A stretch of DNA of 64,000 nucleotides. It comes from a virus. A model generated the notes under the pieces. The model saw only the letters and a program-made list of their open reading frames with translations. It was not told the origin of the DNA and did no database searches. Shown here one piece after another: positions 1-8,218 of this stretch (positions are counted from its first letter, which is position 1; the number at the start of each line of letters is the position of its first letter). Both the position numbers and the translations under genes were made by a program. The stretch spans positions 1 to 64,000 of the IMG/VR virus record IMGVR_UViG_3300010412_000002. One strand, given 5' to 3'.

Positions 1-166
1 CTATTTCTTCTGGCACCGCTGTAATTCGATTTGCCAGCCCAAAACGTCTTCCACGAAACTTATTATTGGTACCAAGTCCCTCTGTAGGTTCGTATGGGAC
101 ACAGTATTCAACTCGGTGAGTTTCCCAAAATTCATTGTAGGCCAGAATTAAAGTAATATTTTTCAT
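1..166 (-). CDS. Hypothetical protein, N-terminal part (runs off left edge)
   Basis: An open frame of 55 codons starts with ATG at 166 and continues past position 1 without a stop, so only the N-terminus (MKNITLILAYNEFWETHRVE...) is visible. I do not recognise the family. The start lies 11 nt after the U-tract of a minus-strand terminator (177-212), so this gene begins a new unit or depends on read-through. Confidence 0.6.
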   Translation of the reverse strand, partial: MKNITLILAYNEFWETHRVEYCVPYEPTEGLGTNNKFRGRRFGLANRITAVPEEI

Positions 167-176
167 AATGGAAATT

Positions 177-212
177 AAAAAAGGGGAACTCGGAATGAAC
201 CGGGCTCCCCTT
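177..212 (-). terminator. Rho-independent terminator
   Basis: On the minus strand a stem AAGGGGA/TCCCCTT (181-187 with 206-212), extended inward by CGG/CCG pairs, is followed at once by a run of six T (complement of 177-182). It sits just downstream of the gene at 233-820 and just upstream of the next start codon at 166. Confidence 0.7.
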
Positions 213-232
213 CGTTATTAACGCTAACCAAT

Positions 233-820
233 TTATGCAGCAGTATCTAGGACTTTATCGACTTTGACTCCCATTACAGCATTGAACATGCCATAGTACA
301 TAAACATACTTACTCGAAAGATTTCTAGCATTGTAATCTGATTGATATTCAACGCTTTATCGAGGATGTTCCGAGCTGCAGTTAGATGCAGCTTAGGTGG
401 AATGTACCGCCACTTCTGGGTGTGTTGAAAATGTGGCTGTGATAGTTCGATGAGATACTTATAAAAGTTTAAGTACCCATCAATCTTAGGCAAGTTACTA
501 GTAATTCTCTTAGAGTTAGACTGCAATTGAATCGCAGGGTACTCTTCGTCGCTTGTAGTTTGACGATGTAGATCTTCTAAATACTTTTCATAAACCTTAC
601 GAGGAATGTCCAAGTATTGAAGACTCCATGTCAGCGGAGTTAATCGACGCATTGATTTTGCAATCGCAACGCCTTGTTGATCAAGTCCTAGAAGTTTGCG
701 TGCTTGTTCTTCGGCATCGCGAGGATCCCCTTCCATGAGGGACTGAACGTCTTGCGAAGGTACTCCAGCTATTACCCCGGCTACCTTTGCAATTAGTTTG
801 TTTGGACTGAAATGTGACAT
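233..820 (-). CDS. Hypothetical protein, 195 aa
   Basis: ATG at 820, TAA at 233. The protein is soluble, with no signal peptide or membrane segment that I can see. The N-terminal 60 residues are acidic and polar; the C-terminal half is aromatic and Met-rich (IFRVSMFMYYGMFNAVMG). It lies 12 bp downstream of the gene ending at 833 and is followed by a strong terminator, so it closes this transcription unit. I do not recognise the family. Confidence 0.6.
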   Translation of the reverse strand: MSHFSPNKLIAKVAGVIAGVPSQDVQSLMEGDPRDAEEQARKLLGLDQQGVAIAKSMRRLTPLTWSLQYLDIPRKVYEKYLEDLHRQTTSDEEYPAIQLQSNSKRITSNLPKIDGYLNFYKYLIELSQPHFQHTQKWRYIPPKLHLTAARNILDKALNINQITMLEIFRVSMFMYYGMFNAVMGVKVDKVLDTAA

Positions 821-832
821 GTGACTGAAATT

Positions 833-1360
833 TTAAGGTAACAAATAATCAAGTACTTCGGTCTCCTTACAAGGAATAGACCATACTTCGGCATTTTCAG
901 GTAGTCTCGTTGCAAGCCGATCTTCCCATTCATCTCGAATCTCATCTGATTTATCTAATACCAAACGAGCTTTATTCTTATGATATGGGTCCATTGAATT
1001 GGAACTGTACATTGGGTGCTTATCTTCAACAAACCCTCTGTCAATCATCGAATATTTACCTTTAAGAAAAGGGTCTATTACGGATCGCTGAAAAGATTCG
1101 TCAAGAGAAAACAAATATACAGATACATTATCTAAAATAATTCTATCAATGAATTTATCGTGCTGCTCAATCTCTTGGATGCGCTTGTCAGATATACTAT
1201 AGTTGTCAAATACAACGTATAGATATCTACCATAAACGTCGTTTAGGTGTTTGCTCCAGCCTAAATAGGAATTTACAAATCCATCCCTTTTTAGATCTTG
1301 GAAAGAACCAGTAAAATTCAATACTGGCAAAATAAAATGTGTAGTTTTACTGTAGTCCAT
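833..1360 (-). CDS. Hypothetical protein, 175 aa
   Basis: The start chosen is ATG at 1360 (MDYSKTTHFILP). A GTG at 1381 would add seven residues but deepen the overlap with the upstream nuclease gene. The chosen start gives a 14-nt overlap with that gene's stop (1347), which suggests translational coupling. The protein mixes beta-type stretches (RYLYVVFDNYSIS, RIILDNVSVYLFSLD) with a charged C-terminus. I do not recognise it. Its place right after a RecE-like nuclease hints at DNA metabolism, which is inference only. Confidence 0.6.
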   Translation of the reverse strand: MDYSKTTHFILPVLNFTGSFQDLKRDGFVNSYLGWSKHLNDVYGRYLYVVFDNYSISDKRIQEIEQHDKFIDRIILDNVSVYLFSLDESFQRSVIDPFLKGKYSMIDRGFVEDKHPMYSSNSMDPYHKNKARLVLDKSDEIRDEWEDRLATRLPENAEVWSIPCKETEVLDYLLP

Positions 1361-2390
1361 TGAAGGATATTTCAAATTCACCTTTGTTGTCTAGATACTC
1401 CTTAGAATACTCCCAATAATTGTTTAAATTATGGAACTTCCAAGCGTCTAGTAGTTCAACAAAGCCTTTATATTTTCTTCCATCTATCTTCCCTCCATGT
1501 ATACCAAGTTCGTGTGTCTCAGGGGTTGTATAAAAAATAAACGCTGGTAGCCCAATATGGTTGGGGCGTTTTTCCGTAACAATAAATCTCATATTATCTA
1601 TTTCATAATCTGCAACTTCCATTGGAAGATTATAGAAATTAAGAAATTGTTCAGGATTATCTCGTAGTACTTTCTTCAACCCCTCTACATAGAATGCTCC
1701 TTGGAGGTAGTATCCATGCATAAGAAACGTACTTGCAAAGTTTGTAACACGTCTAGCAGTAGTCTTAAGATCAAAAGGATAAATCTTTTTTTCATCGTAA
1801 TTGATCATTAGTCCATCTAGCGCACCTTTGCACTTAGTATCATTCCAATCAAATAGAACGACAGCTTGATGTACTAAACGAATACTTGGATCATTAGATT
1901 GAAAGTATTGTCTTGTAAATGCGTTGTTTAGTATCTGACTGGCACAATACGTTACTTGGTCATATTCTTCGGCGGAAATTATGGATTTTCCGTGTGCTTG
2001 TTTCCTGGAAATATAATATTCCCTATTACGCTGAGTTTCCCAGAGTCTCTTAATAGCTAAGCTCTTAGGAATAACATAGCCACTTGCTTCGTACGCTTCA
2101 TCGTAAGCGCTTTGCGGACTATTCTCAGTTAAATCAAGTGGGAGGTTGTCTATAAATATAGTCATTAATCCTCCTGGTCTATTCAACGTACCGATCATAT
2201 ATAGATCGTTGAATTGACCTTTATTTGTAAGCAGTGTATCAATGGCGCCCCCAACACGAAAGTGAGTTTTTTCCTCATCTTCCGCGTCGGGGTTTTCCAT
2301 GCGCCATTTAATCCATCTAGGATTGTCAAGTTGTTTCAGAGTAGAAACGTTTACTGCCGGATGTGCGCGGTAGTCCTTGATGTCTATCAT
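1347..2390 (-). CDS. PD-(D/E)XK exonuclease, RecE/Cas4-like
   Basis: A 347-aa protein with a RecE-type nuclease layout: an N-terminal block with a conserved-looking GGAIDTLL (helix before the active site), then GALDGLMINYD followed by YPFDLKTT, which matches the acidic residue ... D-x-K core of the PD-(D/E)XK superfamily; HGYYLQGAFYVEG fits the downstream Q-x-x-x-Y motif of RecB/RecE nucleases. It probably resects DNA ends for recombination-dependent replication together with the Sak4-like ATPase encoded further upstream. The start at 2390 is chosen because its ATG forms an ATGA overlap with the upstream stop; an in-frame ATG at 2411 is possible. Confidence 0.75.
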   Translation of the reverse strand: MIDIKDYRAHPAVNVSTLKQLDNPRWIKWRMENPDAEDEEKTHFRVGGAIDTLLTNKGQFNDLYMIGTLNRPGGLMTIFIDNLPLDLTENSPQSAYDEAYEASGYVIPKSLAIKRLWETQRNREYYISRKQAHGKSIISAEEYDQVTYCASQILNNAFTRQYFQSNDPSIRLVHQAVVLFDWNDTKCKGALDGLMINYDEKKIYPFDLKTTARRVTNFASTFLMHGYYLQGAFYVEGLKKVLRDNPEQFLNFYNLPMEVADYEIDNMRFIVTEKRPNHIGLPAFIFYTTPETHELGIHGGKIDGRKYKGFVELLDAWKFHNLNNYWEYSKEYLDNKGEFEISFNGLQ

Positions 2391-2695
2391 CCAAGTACCG
2401 ACATTAACCATTGTATTACTGCTGTAAATACGGTGGCTCCGACAAGGATTCCGAATGCGAACCCTTTCCAGCGGGCGCTCGAGACCTTTGCTGCCATGAG
2501 ATCTTTGGTGCTCACATCTTCTACCTTGGTATCATCCATGATCCTTTTGAGTCGATTGTGGGCATCATAGTAGGCTTTCTCCATACCTTCGTAGTACTTA
2601 GCGATTTTTTCGCCGTCTTCGATGTCCTTGTGAGTTTGTGCCTGTTTGTACAGTGCTTTCAGGTCTTTGAGTAACTGACTTAACTGTTTCTCCAT
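2387..2695 (-). CDS. Small membrane protein with coiled-coil N-terminus
   Basis: A 102-aa protein. Residues 1-70 are highly charged and helical (LLKDLKALYKQAQTH), compatible with a coiled coil. Residues about 79-98 (AFGILVGATVFTAVIQWLM) form one hydrophobic segment, so it looks like a tail-anchored membrane protein. It is coupled to the downstream nuclease gene by an ATGA overlap. Its 5' part overlaps the 3' end of the upstream nuclease gene by about 98 nt in another frame. Function unknown. Confidence 0.6.
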   Translation of the reverse strand: MEKQLSQLLKDLKALYKQAQTHKDIEDGEKIAKYYEGMEKAYYDAHNRLKRIMDDTKVEDVSTKDLMAAKVSSARWKGFAFGILVGATVFTAVIQWLMSVLG

Positions 2696-3137
2696 TTGAT
2701 TGGATTTGTTTTATTAAATGTATTGATTCGAGGATCTCTTTTTTATTAGTGGGTTTTAAGAGTAAAGGAACATTTCCTTTCTTCATTAATTCCAACTGAA
2801 AGAGTTTCCATTTCAACTTAAATTCTGGAGTCTCGTATCCTTTGGTTTCGATGACCCAGCCTTTCCCTATAAAATCTGGAGTGTACGAAACTCTCCTAAT
2901 CGTTCCTGTGGAAGGGCCGTATATTTTTTTCTTTTTCCGTGTTTTCTTTTCGTAAATAATCCCGGGATATTTATCCCCTTCAACCAATGTTATTTCGTAA
3001 GGTTCGTACTGAAATTCTATGCCGTGTTGAGCCAGCAACATTGCGCACGTAACCTCTAACATTGACCGATACTGTACACCCTTATAGGTTTTAATTTGAT
3101 TCTTATATTTCATTTCTTTTTCAGGCTCACTTAACAT
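2598..3137 (-). CDS. PD-(D/E)XK endonuclease (T7 endonuclease I/DUF1064-like)
   Basis: A 179-aa basic protein. The segment YRSMLEVTCAMLL supplies the early Glu, and SYTPDF ... GWVIETKG gives the P-D ... E-x-K core typical of T7 endonuclease I-like and TnsA/Mrr-type nucleases. This suggests branched-DNA cleavage or another site-specific nick during recombination or packaging. The start is uncertain: ATG at 3137 (MLSEPEKEMKYK) is used here, and ATG at 3113 is also plausible. The C-terminal tail is Arg/Lys-rich and overlaps the next gene by 98 nt, so the tail or the next start may be mis-set. Confidence 0.65.
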   Translation of the reverse strand: MLSEPEKEMKYKNQIKTYKGVQYRSMLEVTCAMLLAQHGIEFQYEPYEITLVEGDKYPGIIYEKKTRKKKKIYGPSTGTIRRVSYTPDFIGKGWVIETKGYETPEFKLKWKLFQLELMKKGNVPLLLKPTNKKEILESIHLIKQIQSNGETVKSVTQRPESTVQTGTNSQGHRRRRKNR

Positions 3138-3195
3138 GGTACCTAAATGTACTAATTTTTTCCTGAAAGGTAAAATGATATAATTGGCAATGTTT

Positions 3196-3876
3196 TTACC
3201 AATTAATAGAAGTCTTTCCTTTGGCAACAAGTTCATTATTAACTTTTTCAAAACAGCCTGACCCCAGAAAAGCCGGAGCACTATTAGATGCTTTACGTGC
3301 CGAGAAAGGTGAAGGGTGTGTGGTTTTTATTACAACCGCTGTAGGATTAGTGATGATACTACCAGTAATTTCATGTGCAAAACTGCCCCATGATAGATAA
3401 ACTATATCATCTTGTTTGTTTAATACCTGAAGTAATTCCGATATAACATTTTCCCAATATTTACTATGGGAATTTGGTTTACCTTTCTCTACAGATAGAG
3501 CAGTATTTAGGAGTAATACTCCTTGATCTGCTAAATGCCCCAACCAGCTATCATATCCCATAGTTGGAACATAATTATCTTGCGCCCATGTGGTAACCAT
3601 CTCTGTAATAATATTCCTAAGAGACGGAGACATTTTATCTCCATCTACTATATTGTCGAAGGCTAAACCTGTAGCAGATCCGTCATGATACGGATCTTGT
3701 CCGAGTATTACTACCTTAACGTCCTTAGGAGCCATTTTAAGGGCCTTATAACGATTTTCTGGAGAAGGATATACAGTTACCTCAAGTCTAGCTAAAAAGT
3801 TTTCTATGGCTTCTATACGTTTATTATCTATTCCCCAGTCTTTATGGGGGACTGCAATGTTTTTGTTCTTACCCAT
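3196..3876 (-). CDS. ung: Uracil-DNA glycosylase, family 1
   Basis: A 226-aa protein of normal UDG length. The water-activating motif GQDPYHD is at residues 59-65 (catalytic Asp61), LLLNTALSVE follows near residues 120-130, and the DNA-intercalation motif HPSPFS starts at His187. The enzyme removes uracil from DNA. UDG genes are a recurrent part of crAss-like phage replication modules, where they sit near the primase and helicase, as here. It overlaps the preceding small HTH gene by 8 nt. No residue appears to be missing. Confidence 0.95.
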   Translation of the reverse strand: MGKNKNIAVPHKDWGIDNKRIEAIENFLARLEVTVYPSPENRYKALKMAPKDVKVVILGQDPYHDGSATGLAFDNIVDGDKMSPSLRNIITEMVTTWAQDNYVPTMGYDSWLGHLADQGVLLLNTALSVEKGKPNSHSKYWENVISELLQVLNKQDDIVYLSWGSFAHEITGSIITNPTAVVIKTTHPSPFSARKASNSAPAFLGSGCFEKVNNELVAKGKTSINW

Positions 3877-4117
3877 TGATTCTTCCTTTGAGTATGTATT
3901 TTCCTAGCGTTGTTGTGCTCGTTCCGATACTGTTTGCAATATCAGATAACGACCATCTTGTCCGGAGCTGAAACTCATCTGCTATTTTTGCCAAGTCTAC
4001 ATAATTCCCATGGAAAAAGCAGCGTTGCATAGCATCAAGTGTTAGCTCCATCCTCTCCTGATATGACATCAGATAGGGAAGTTTCTCCCCCACTGGGATA
4101 GTGATGGTATTTGCCAT
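3869..4117 (-). CDS. Small helix-turn-helix protein
   Basis: An 82-aa protein whose C-terminal part (WSLSDIANSIGTSTTTLGKY) reads as a helix-turn-helix of the kind found in sigma-like and homeodomain-like DNA-binding proteins. It could regulate the replication genes it sits among. The start is ATG at 4117 (MANTITIP); a later ATG at 4069 would shorten its overlap with the primase 3' end (to 4035). It overlaps the uracil-DNA glycosylase start by 8 nt, suggesting coupled translation. Confidence 0.6.
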   Translation of the reverse strand: MANTITIPVGEKLPYLMSYQERMELTLDAMQRCFFHGNYVDLAKIADEFQLRTRWSLSDIANSIGTSTTTLGKYILKGRING

Positions 4118-5081
4118 TAGCAATCATTTTATCTATTAATTCCTTGGTAGCCTCTCTACCATATTTTGCATGAAAGTCAGAGATATCTTTAACTCCGTAT
4201 TTCTTAGGTATAAGCAGGTAAGGAATATCAAGTTCTTTGCTTCGTAATTCCGAACTTCTAATGCCCACCTCATCATTATCATAGAGCAAAAACGCTTGAT
4301 CGTGGGTCATTAGAAGGGCACGGAATTTCGGAGTGTTTATCCGAACAGTTTCAGAGCTAGGAGCAGTAGAAGTGTAGCCGAGCGAAAGGAGGACCAATGC
4401 GTCCTTTGCCGACTTTGTGATAATAAGGGTATCTCCCAGGAAGGGTAGTCGATCATAGAAGGCGGCGTCTTCCCTTTTTGCGAAAGATAACCACCGACTA
4501 CTCTTTCGAGTTTCCCTAGGACGATAATACTTAGCAGCTGGAAGTCCATATGGTAAACGATAGATTGGATTTCCCTCAGCATATTCCCAACGAAGCTTTC
4601 CATTTATATAAACAGTTTTGACGGATTGAATTCCGTAGTGAAGTAAAAGCTCTTTTGTAATACCGTATTGATTCCAGTATTCTAGGTCTTCAGGTGTAAA
4701 GTCTTGTTCTTCAAATGTTACTTCACGAACACGTTTAATATCTTTCTGCTTCTCTACAGCTTCCTCTACTTTAGCTGTATTTAGTTCGACTTTAAAATCT
4801 TTTTCAATTAGTCGGATAGCTTGCCAAAAACTTATTCCGTACTTTTCCATAACTACTGCAAAGCAATCATAAGTTTTTTCTTTTGCATAATCGTAAAAAT
4901 ATAATCTACCAGTTTTTTGACTTCTTGCAAAAGTACAACCTGGGTGCTTGTCATTTCGTAATGGATTTGTTACTTGTCCTTTATAATCAGGATCTCGATC
5001 GAGGTAGTGCTTAAATATAGCCTCTTCACCTATACGATCTAGAAGATACTTTTTATAAAATCTTGACCATTCATTATTCAT
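4035..5081 (-). CDS. DnaG-type DNA primase
   Basis: A 348-aa TOPRIM primase. The N-terminal 110 residues resemble a degenerate CHC2 domain (NPLRNDKHPGCTF, then LYFYDYAKEKTYDCFAVV) without the full cysteine set. The TOPRIM core is seen as TLIITKSAKDALVLLSLGY, with the Glu replaced by Lys in the first motif, and AFLLYDNDEVGI giving the D-N-D metal-binding motif. It makes primers for the DnaB-like helicase and PolA encoded nearby. ATG 5081 (MNNEWSRF) is chosen: upstream in-frame codons would run through a strong hairpin (5095-5124). Confidence 0.85.
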   Translation of the reverse strand: MNNEWSRFYKKYLLDRIGEEAIFKHYLDRDPDYKGQVTNPLRNDKHPGCTFARSQKTGRLYFYDYAKEKTYDCFAVVMEKYGISFWQAIRLIEKDFKVELNTAKVEEAVEKQKDIKRVREVTFEEQDFTPEDLEYWNQYGITKELLLHYGIQSVKTVYINGKLRWEYAEGNPIYRLPYGLPAAKYYRPRETRKSSRWLSFAKREDAAFYDRLPFLGDTLIITKSAKDALVLLSLGYTSTAPSSETVRINTPKFRALLMTHDQAFLLYDNDEVGIRSSELRSKELDIPYLLIPKKYGVKDISDFHAKYGREATKELIDKMIANGKYHHYPSGGETSLSDVISGEDGANT

Positions 5082-5094
5082 GTTTTCGTTTTGT

Positions 5095-5124
5095 GGGGGA
5101 GCAGGCGACTTTTCACCTGCCCCC
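5095..5124 (-). promoter_or_regulatory. GC-rich hairpin in front of primase start
   Basis: A stem of ten base pairs (GGGGG + GCAGG with CCTGC + CCCC, one bulge) and a 10-nt loop, 14 nt upstream of the primase ATG. No T-run follows on the minus strand, so it is more likely an mRNA 5' stabiliser, processing site or attenuator than a simple terminator. It belongs to a recurring class of pre-start hairpins in this window. Confidence 0.55.
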
Positions 5125-5991
5125 AACGCTTATTTTGCTACCACTTTGGTCCTCTTTTTCGTGTAAATCAGACACGATATTAGGACTATAAACGAGTGGG
5201 AGTATCAGAGTTAACAGATTAAAATAATGTTTGTAAAACATATGTACTGAGATGATACTGGGGACACAACCAATATTTCCCTCATGATCACAAGCTATTT
5301 CTCAGGTATTCAAGAGATGTAAAAGATCAGATGAGTTACTAAGTCATCTGACAACGGGAGTAAGAACATTATCTTCTTGCAACCAGAGGTCTCCAGCCTA
5401 CCATTCACATAACTATTCCACCCAATTAATCACTTGGTCTTTATACATAAGGCATTGGGGCGCTAAGCCAATTGCACTTTACATTCATCTTAATATCGCA
5501 GACTTACTTTAGGAGTGTGGTATCCAGTACCAAGCTGCTTTTGAATTCGTACCGTTAGAATTCATACACATCACTGCTTTAGCTAGCTTACGCTATCTGC
5601 TTTTTAACGAAGTCTTATCAATACATTGGACCAATGTATTAACAGTGTGTATCATACTATATCTCCATACGGGTAATGTAAGACCTCCCTGGCATATCGG
5701 GTGTATGCATAGGCGCGTATGTTTGTGATATAATATGCCTAGTCTCTGTGTTCTAAGACAGAGGTTCTTCGCTTAGATTAAATACATTTCAATATAGCAT
5801 TCCAGACGGCCATACTATAAGTGAGCATTACGCCAAACAGGCGATATGAACGTGTTCCGAGCAAACCAAAACAGTTCCTTTATTCTCTCTGTATTTAATT
5901 CCAGTAGTAGTATCACACTCTATCTACAATATCTGTCTCTCGCTTGGGGCGAGACTTGATATCCCACGCTCAATTGCGATTTACGTAATAG
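5125..5991 (-). ncRNA. Gene-free, hairpin-rich locus; candidate large structured RNA or origin
   Basis: About 870 bp between the SSB-like gene and the primase hold no open frame that I can support, in a genome otherwise packed without gaps. Many short inverted repeats are visible: CAGATGA/TCATCTG (5328-5350), GAATTC/GAATTC (5543-5563), a 21-bp palindrome (5620-5640), CTCTGT/ACAGAG (5744-5763), CGCC/GGCG (5831-5843) and TCTCGC/GCGAGA (5938-5954). This density suggests folded RNA in the size class of GOLLD or ROOL RNAs, or alternatively the replication origin. Strand is assumed from the neighbouring genes. Confidence 0.4.
5620..5640. repeat. Perfect 21-bp palindrome
   Basis: AATACATTGG and CCAATGTATT flank a single central A, giving a ten-pair inverted repeat with almost no loop. 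As DNA it could bind a dimeric protein or be an origin element; as RNA it could be a hairpin or a dimerisation site. It is the strongest inverted repeat in the gene-free locus. Confidence 0.75.
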
Positions 5992-6546
5992 TTAGAACAG
6001 TGTGAAAGAATCTCCTGTTGCAGGCTTATTCTCCTTCGGCTTCATGGCTTTTAACTCGTAAGTCGAATACTTCAACGTAGGAGGGAGATCTGAACGATAC
6101 CGCTCGGCATATGGGGCGAAGCGAGGGAATTCAGACCAGCTGGGTTCGTCCTTATGCTGGACTAGCTTCAGATTGATCGGATATACGCCACCATTTTTTA
6201 GTGCGTCAACCGTCAACTTGGCTACATCCCCATATCCGCTCACGTTATCCGGGAGTTCGGCATCAGTGGATGAGACAACATACTGCAGGAGCAATTTGGA
6301 CTTGTCGCTTACAGAACGCTGATATGCATCTTCCCTAGTCTCTCCATCTTTCGGATAGACATATTTGTCGTCCGGATCGAAGATACGATCCTTCTTAGTC
6401 CTCCCAAACGAATCAGTTAGAAGAATATCTACAAAGTTTGTTCCTCGGTCGGCCCCAGAGATAGACACATTGCTGTGAATACCTGCCGGGATCGTCGTAC
6501 CACCACCTTTAATCTGGTTAACTTGTTCTTTCAGATTAATACTCAT
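5992..6546 (-). CDS. Putative single-stranded DNA-binding protein
   Basis: A 184-aa soluble protein. The call rests on context (next to a Sak4-like ATPase, helicase, primase), on a beta-rich middle compatible with an OB fold (IHSNVSISGADRGTNFVDILLTD), and on a short C-terminal tail ending in GDSFTLF, reminiscent of SSB tails, although it is not strongly acidic. No diagnostic motif exists for phage SSBs by eye. The ATG at 6546 is 2 nt from the upstream gene's stop at 6549. Confidence 0.4.
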   Translation of the reverse strand: MSINLKEQVNQIKGGGTTIPAGIHSNVSISGADRGTNFVDILLTDSFGRTKKDRIFDPDDKYVYPKDGETREDAYQRSVSDKSKLLLQYVVSSTDAELPDNVSGYGDVAKLTVDALKNGGVYPINLKLVQHKDEPSWSEFPRFAPYAERYRSDLPPTLKYSTYELKAMKPKENKPATGDSFTLF

Positions 6547-6548
6547 TG

Positions 6549-7220
6549 TTATACATTATGGTTATATTCGTCAATCGTGTCCAACAAAGTTTTGAGGTTT
6601 GCTGGAATCACTTTATTTTCAAACATACCTGCAGGCGTCTTTGCTAGCGGGTATTTTTTTGTCTTGTTTACTACTAACTGATATGTTTCAGTATCATCAT
6701 CATTAAAGACAACATTAGTGAATACACAAATTTCAGTTAGTTCAGCAGGATGATAATAATTTTTCATCATCTTACTGGGAACCTTGATCTCAGCACTTTG
6801 CATCCCATCATCAGAATCTTCTTGGTGGAATATCAAAATAACACGTAGATCTTGGCGCAGTTTTTCTACAGTATTCAGCACATAGAACATATGTTGTGCA
6901 AGACTTGAGAACTTATCAAAATTCTTTTCATCTGCGCGATCCATAAGCTCAGTATTTAAGATGTAATCAGCATCATCTACCACAATTGTTTTAATATGTG
7001 GCATATCTTTGCTAATTTTAATTAGAGCAGCAGAAACATGTTCATAGTTATTAGCTTGAATAATGTTTTTCTTTTCTGGAGAATACAATACCTTAGAACC
7101 TCTGAAAGGAAGGTTCTTACCTAGACAATTAATTACAAAAGTTGTGTCGGAGTCTAGGGTAGATATCATAGTTGATTTGCCAGTATTAGATCTACCAGCG
7201 ACGATTAAACTAGTTGCCAT
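6549..7220 (-). CDS. RecA-fold ATPase, Sak4-like recombinase
   Basis: A 223-aa single-domain P-loop ATPase: Walker A GRSNTGKST at residues 9-17, Walker B TIVVDDAD around 78-85, and a sensor-like FHQ after VILI. This size and layout fit the Sak4/AAA_24 family of phage single-strand annealing or RecA-like proteins, which usually sit beside an SSB gene, as here. It would pair complementary strands in recombination-dependent replication. The ATG at 7220 overlaps the helicase gene's stop. Confidence 0.7.
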   Translation of the reverse strand: MATSLIVAGRSNTGKSTMISTLDSDTTFVINCLGKNLPFRGSKVLYSPEKKNIIQANNYEHVSAALIKISKDMPHIKTIVVDDADYILNTELMDRADEKNFDKFSSLAQHMFYVLNTVEKLRQDLRVILIFHQEDSDDGMQSAEIKVPSKMMKNYYHPAELTEICVFTNVVFNDDDTETYQLVVNKTKKYPLAKTPAGMFENKVIPANLKTLLDTIDEYNHNV

Positions 7221-8218
7221 TATATTTCTTCGCTTTTATTTTTATAGTCTAGCACACGGGAATGTGCGAAATCTTCTACCATCATTAAGACAGATGGTAG
7301 ACCCCCTCTACTTTTTAGCACATGCCAATAGATCATACTTTTACTCGGATCTCTCGGGTGCTTAGCGGGTAGCCCTGCTGGAAACTTTTCTCCTACTCCA
7401 TAGGAAGTGATACCAAGAGTAGAAGGATTATGTGTTACTATCACATAGTCTGATGAAAAGAAAATGGCAGACGCTCCAAAAAGATCACTACGTTGTGGAA
7501 AATGTAACTTCGGATTCAAAATTCGTTCTTTGTCTTCGATATCTCGGTTCAACTGCGATAACAATATAAATAAGATTTTCATATCGTCATGGTCAAACTG
7601 CTTTTTGATCTCGATGCACATCTCATACAAGGATTGTAGAGTAGAACGTTCTGATTCCCCCTGTTTTCCTCTTGTTAGAAGTACGTGGTCTAACGTTACA
7701 ATTAGTCCCTTATTGGACTCTTTGATCCTTTGCTCTTCAGCAAACTGCAGGATCGTCTCTCGAATATCATCCACAGTACCCATATTATCCACGTAGAATA
7801 TAGGGTATCTTCCAACACTATCAGCGATCTCTTTCACTTGTTTCATCTCCTCCTCTTCTAACGGGTCCTCCGCACCAAACAGCTTACGAGTGCTGATTTC
7901 CATCTTACCGGAAATGGTACGTGCGATTTGATCAGTAGAAAGCATCTCAAATTCAAACGACAATATGACGAAATCTTCATCCGGATTACAGTCAACAAAA
8001 TCTCTTTTCCACTGTTCAGCAATCATGGACTTACCAGATCCTGATAATCCCGCTAAAGTTACAATTTTATTCCACTCAAAGCCATTAAGAGTAATCCTAT
8101 TTAGCTTCTCGTGAGAGACCTTTAAGGAGCGATATCTGCCGTATCTTCGCCCTTCGATGTAGTCAATAGTCTTCTTCGCAGCATGGCTTATGTGCCGATA
8201 TTGCAATTTAGATGACAT
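7220..8218 (-). CDS. DnaB-type replicative helicase (RecA-fold part)
   Basis: A 332-aa helicase lacking the usual DnaB N-terminal collar domain. Walker A GLSGSGKS is at residues 57-64, the following FVILSFEFEM matches the DnaB motif with its conserved Glu, Walker B is LIVTLDH, and ILLSQLNRD carries the Gln sensor motif (motif 3). It would unwind DNA as a hexamer, moving 5'-3' as DnaB does. The upstream gene overlaps it by 11 nt and may encode its loader or its missing N-terminal partner. Confidence 0.85.
   Translation of the reverse strand: MSSKLQYRHISHAAKKTIDYIEGRRYGRYRSLKVSHEKLNRITLNGFEWNKIVTLAGLSGSGKSMIAEQWKRDFVDCNPDEDFVILSFEFEMLSTDQIARTISGKMEISTRKLFGAEDPLEEEEMKQVKEIADSVGRYPIFYVDNMGTVDDIRETILQFAEEQRIKESNKGLIVTLDHVLLTRGKQGESERSTLQSLYEMCIEIKKQFDHDDMKILFILLSQLNRDIEDKERILNPKLHFPQRSDLFGASAIFFSSDYVIVTHNPSTLGITSYGVGEKFPAGLPAKHPRDPSKSMIYWHVLKSRGGLPSVLMMVEDFAHSRVLDYKNKSEEI

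Noticed and set aside
5082-5126. N-terminal extension of primase (MGAGEKSPAPPQ...)
   Set aside because: These codons run through the strong hairpin at 5095-5124 and use an unlikely start; MNNEWSRF at 5081 is the natural start.
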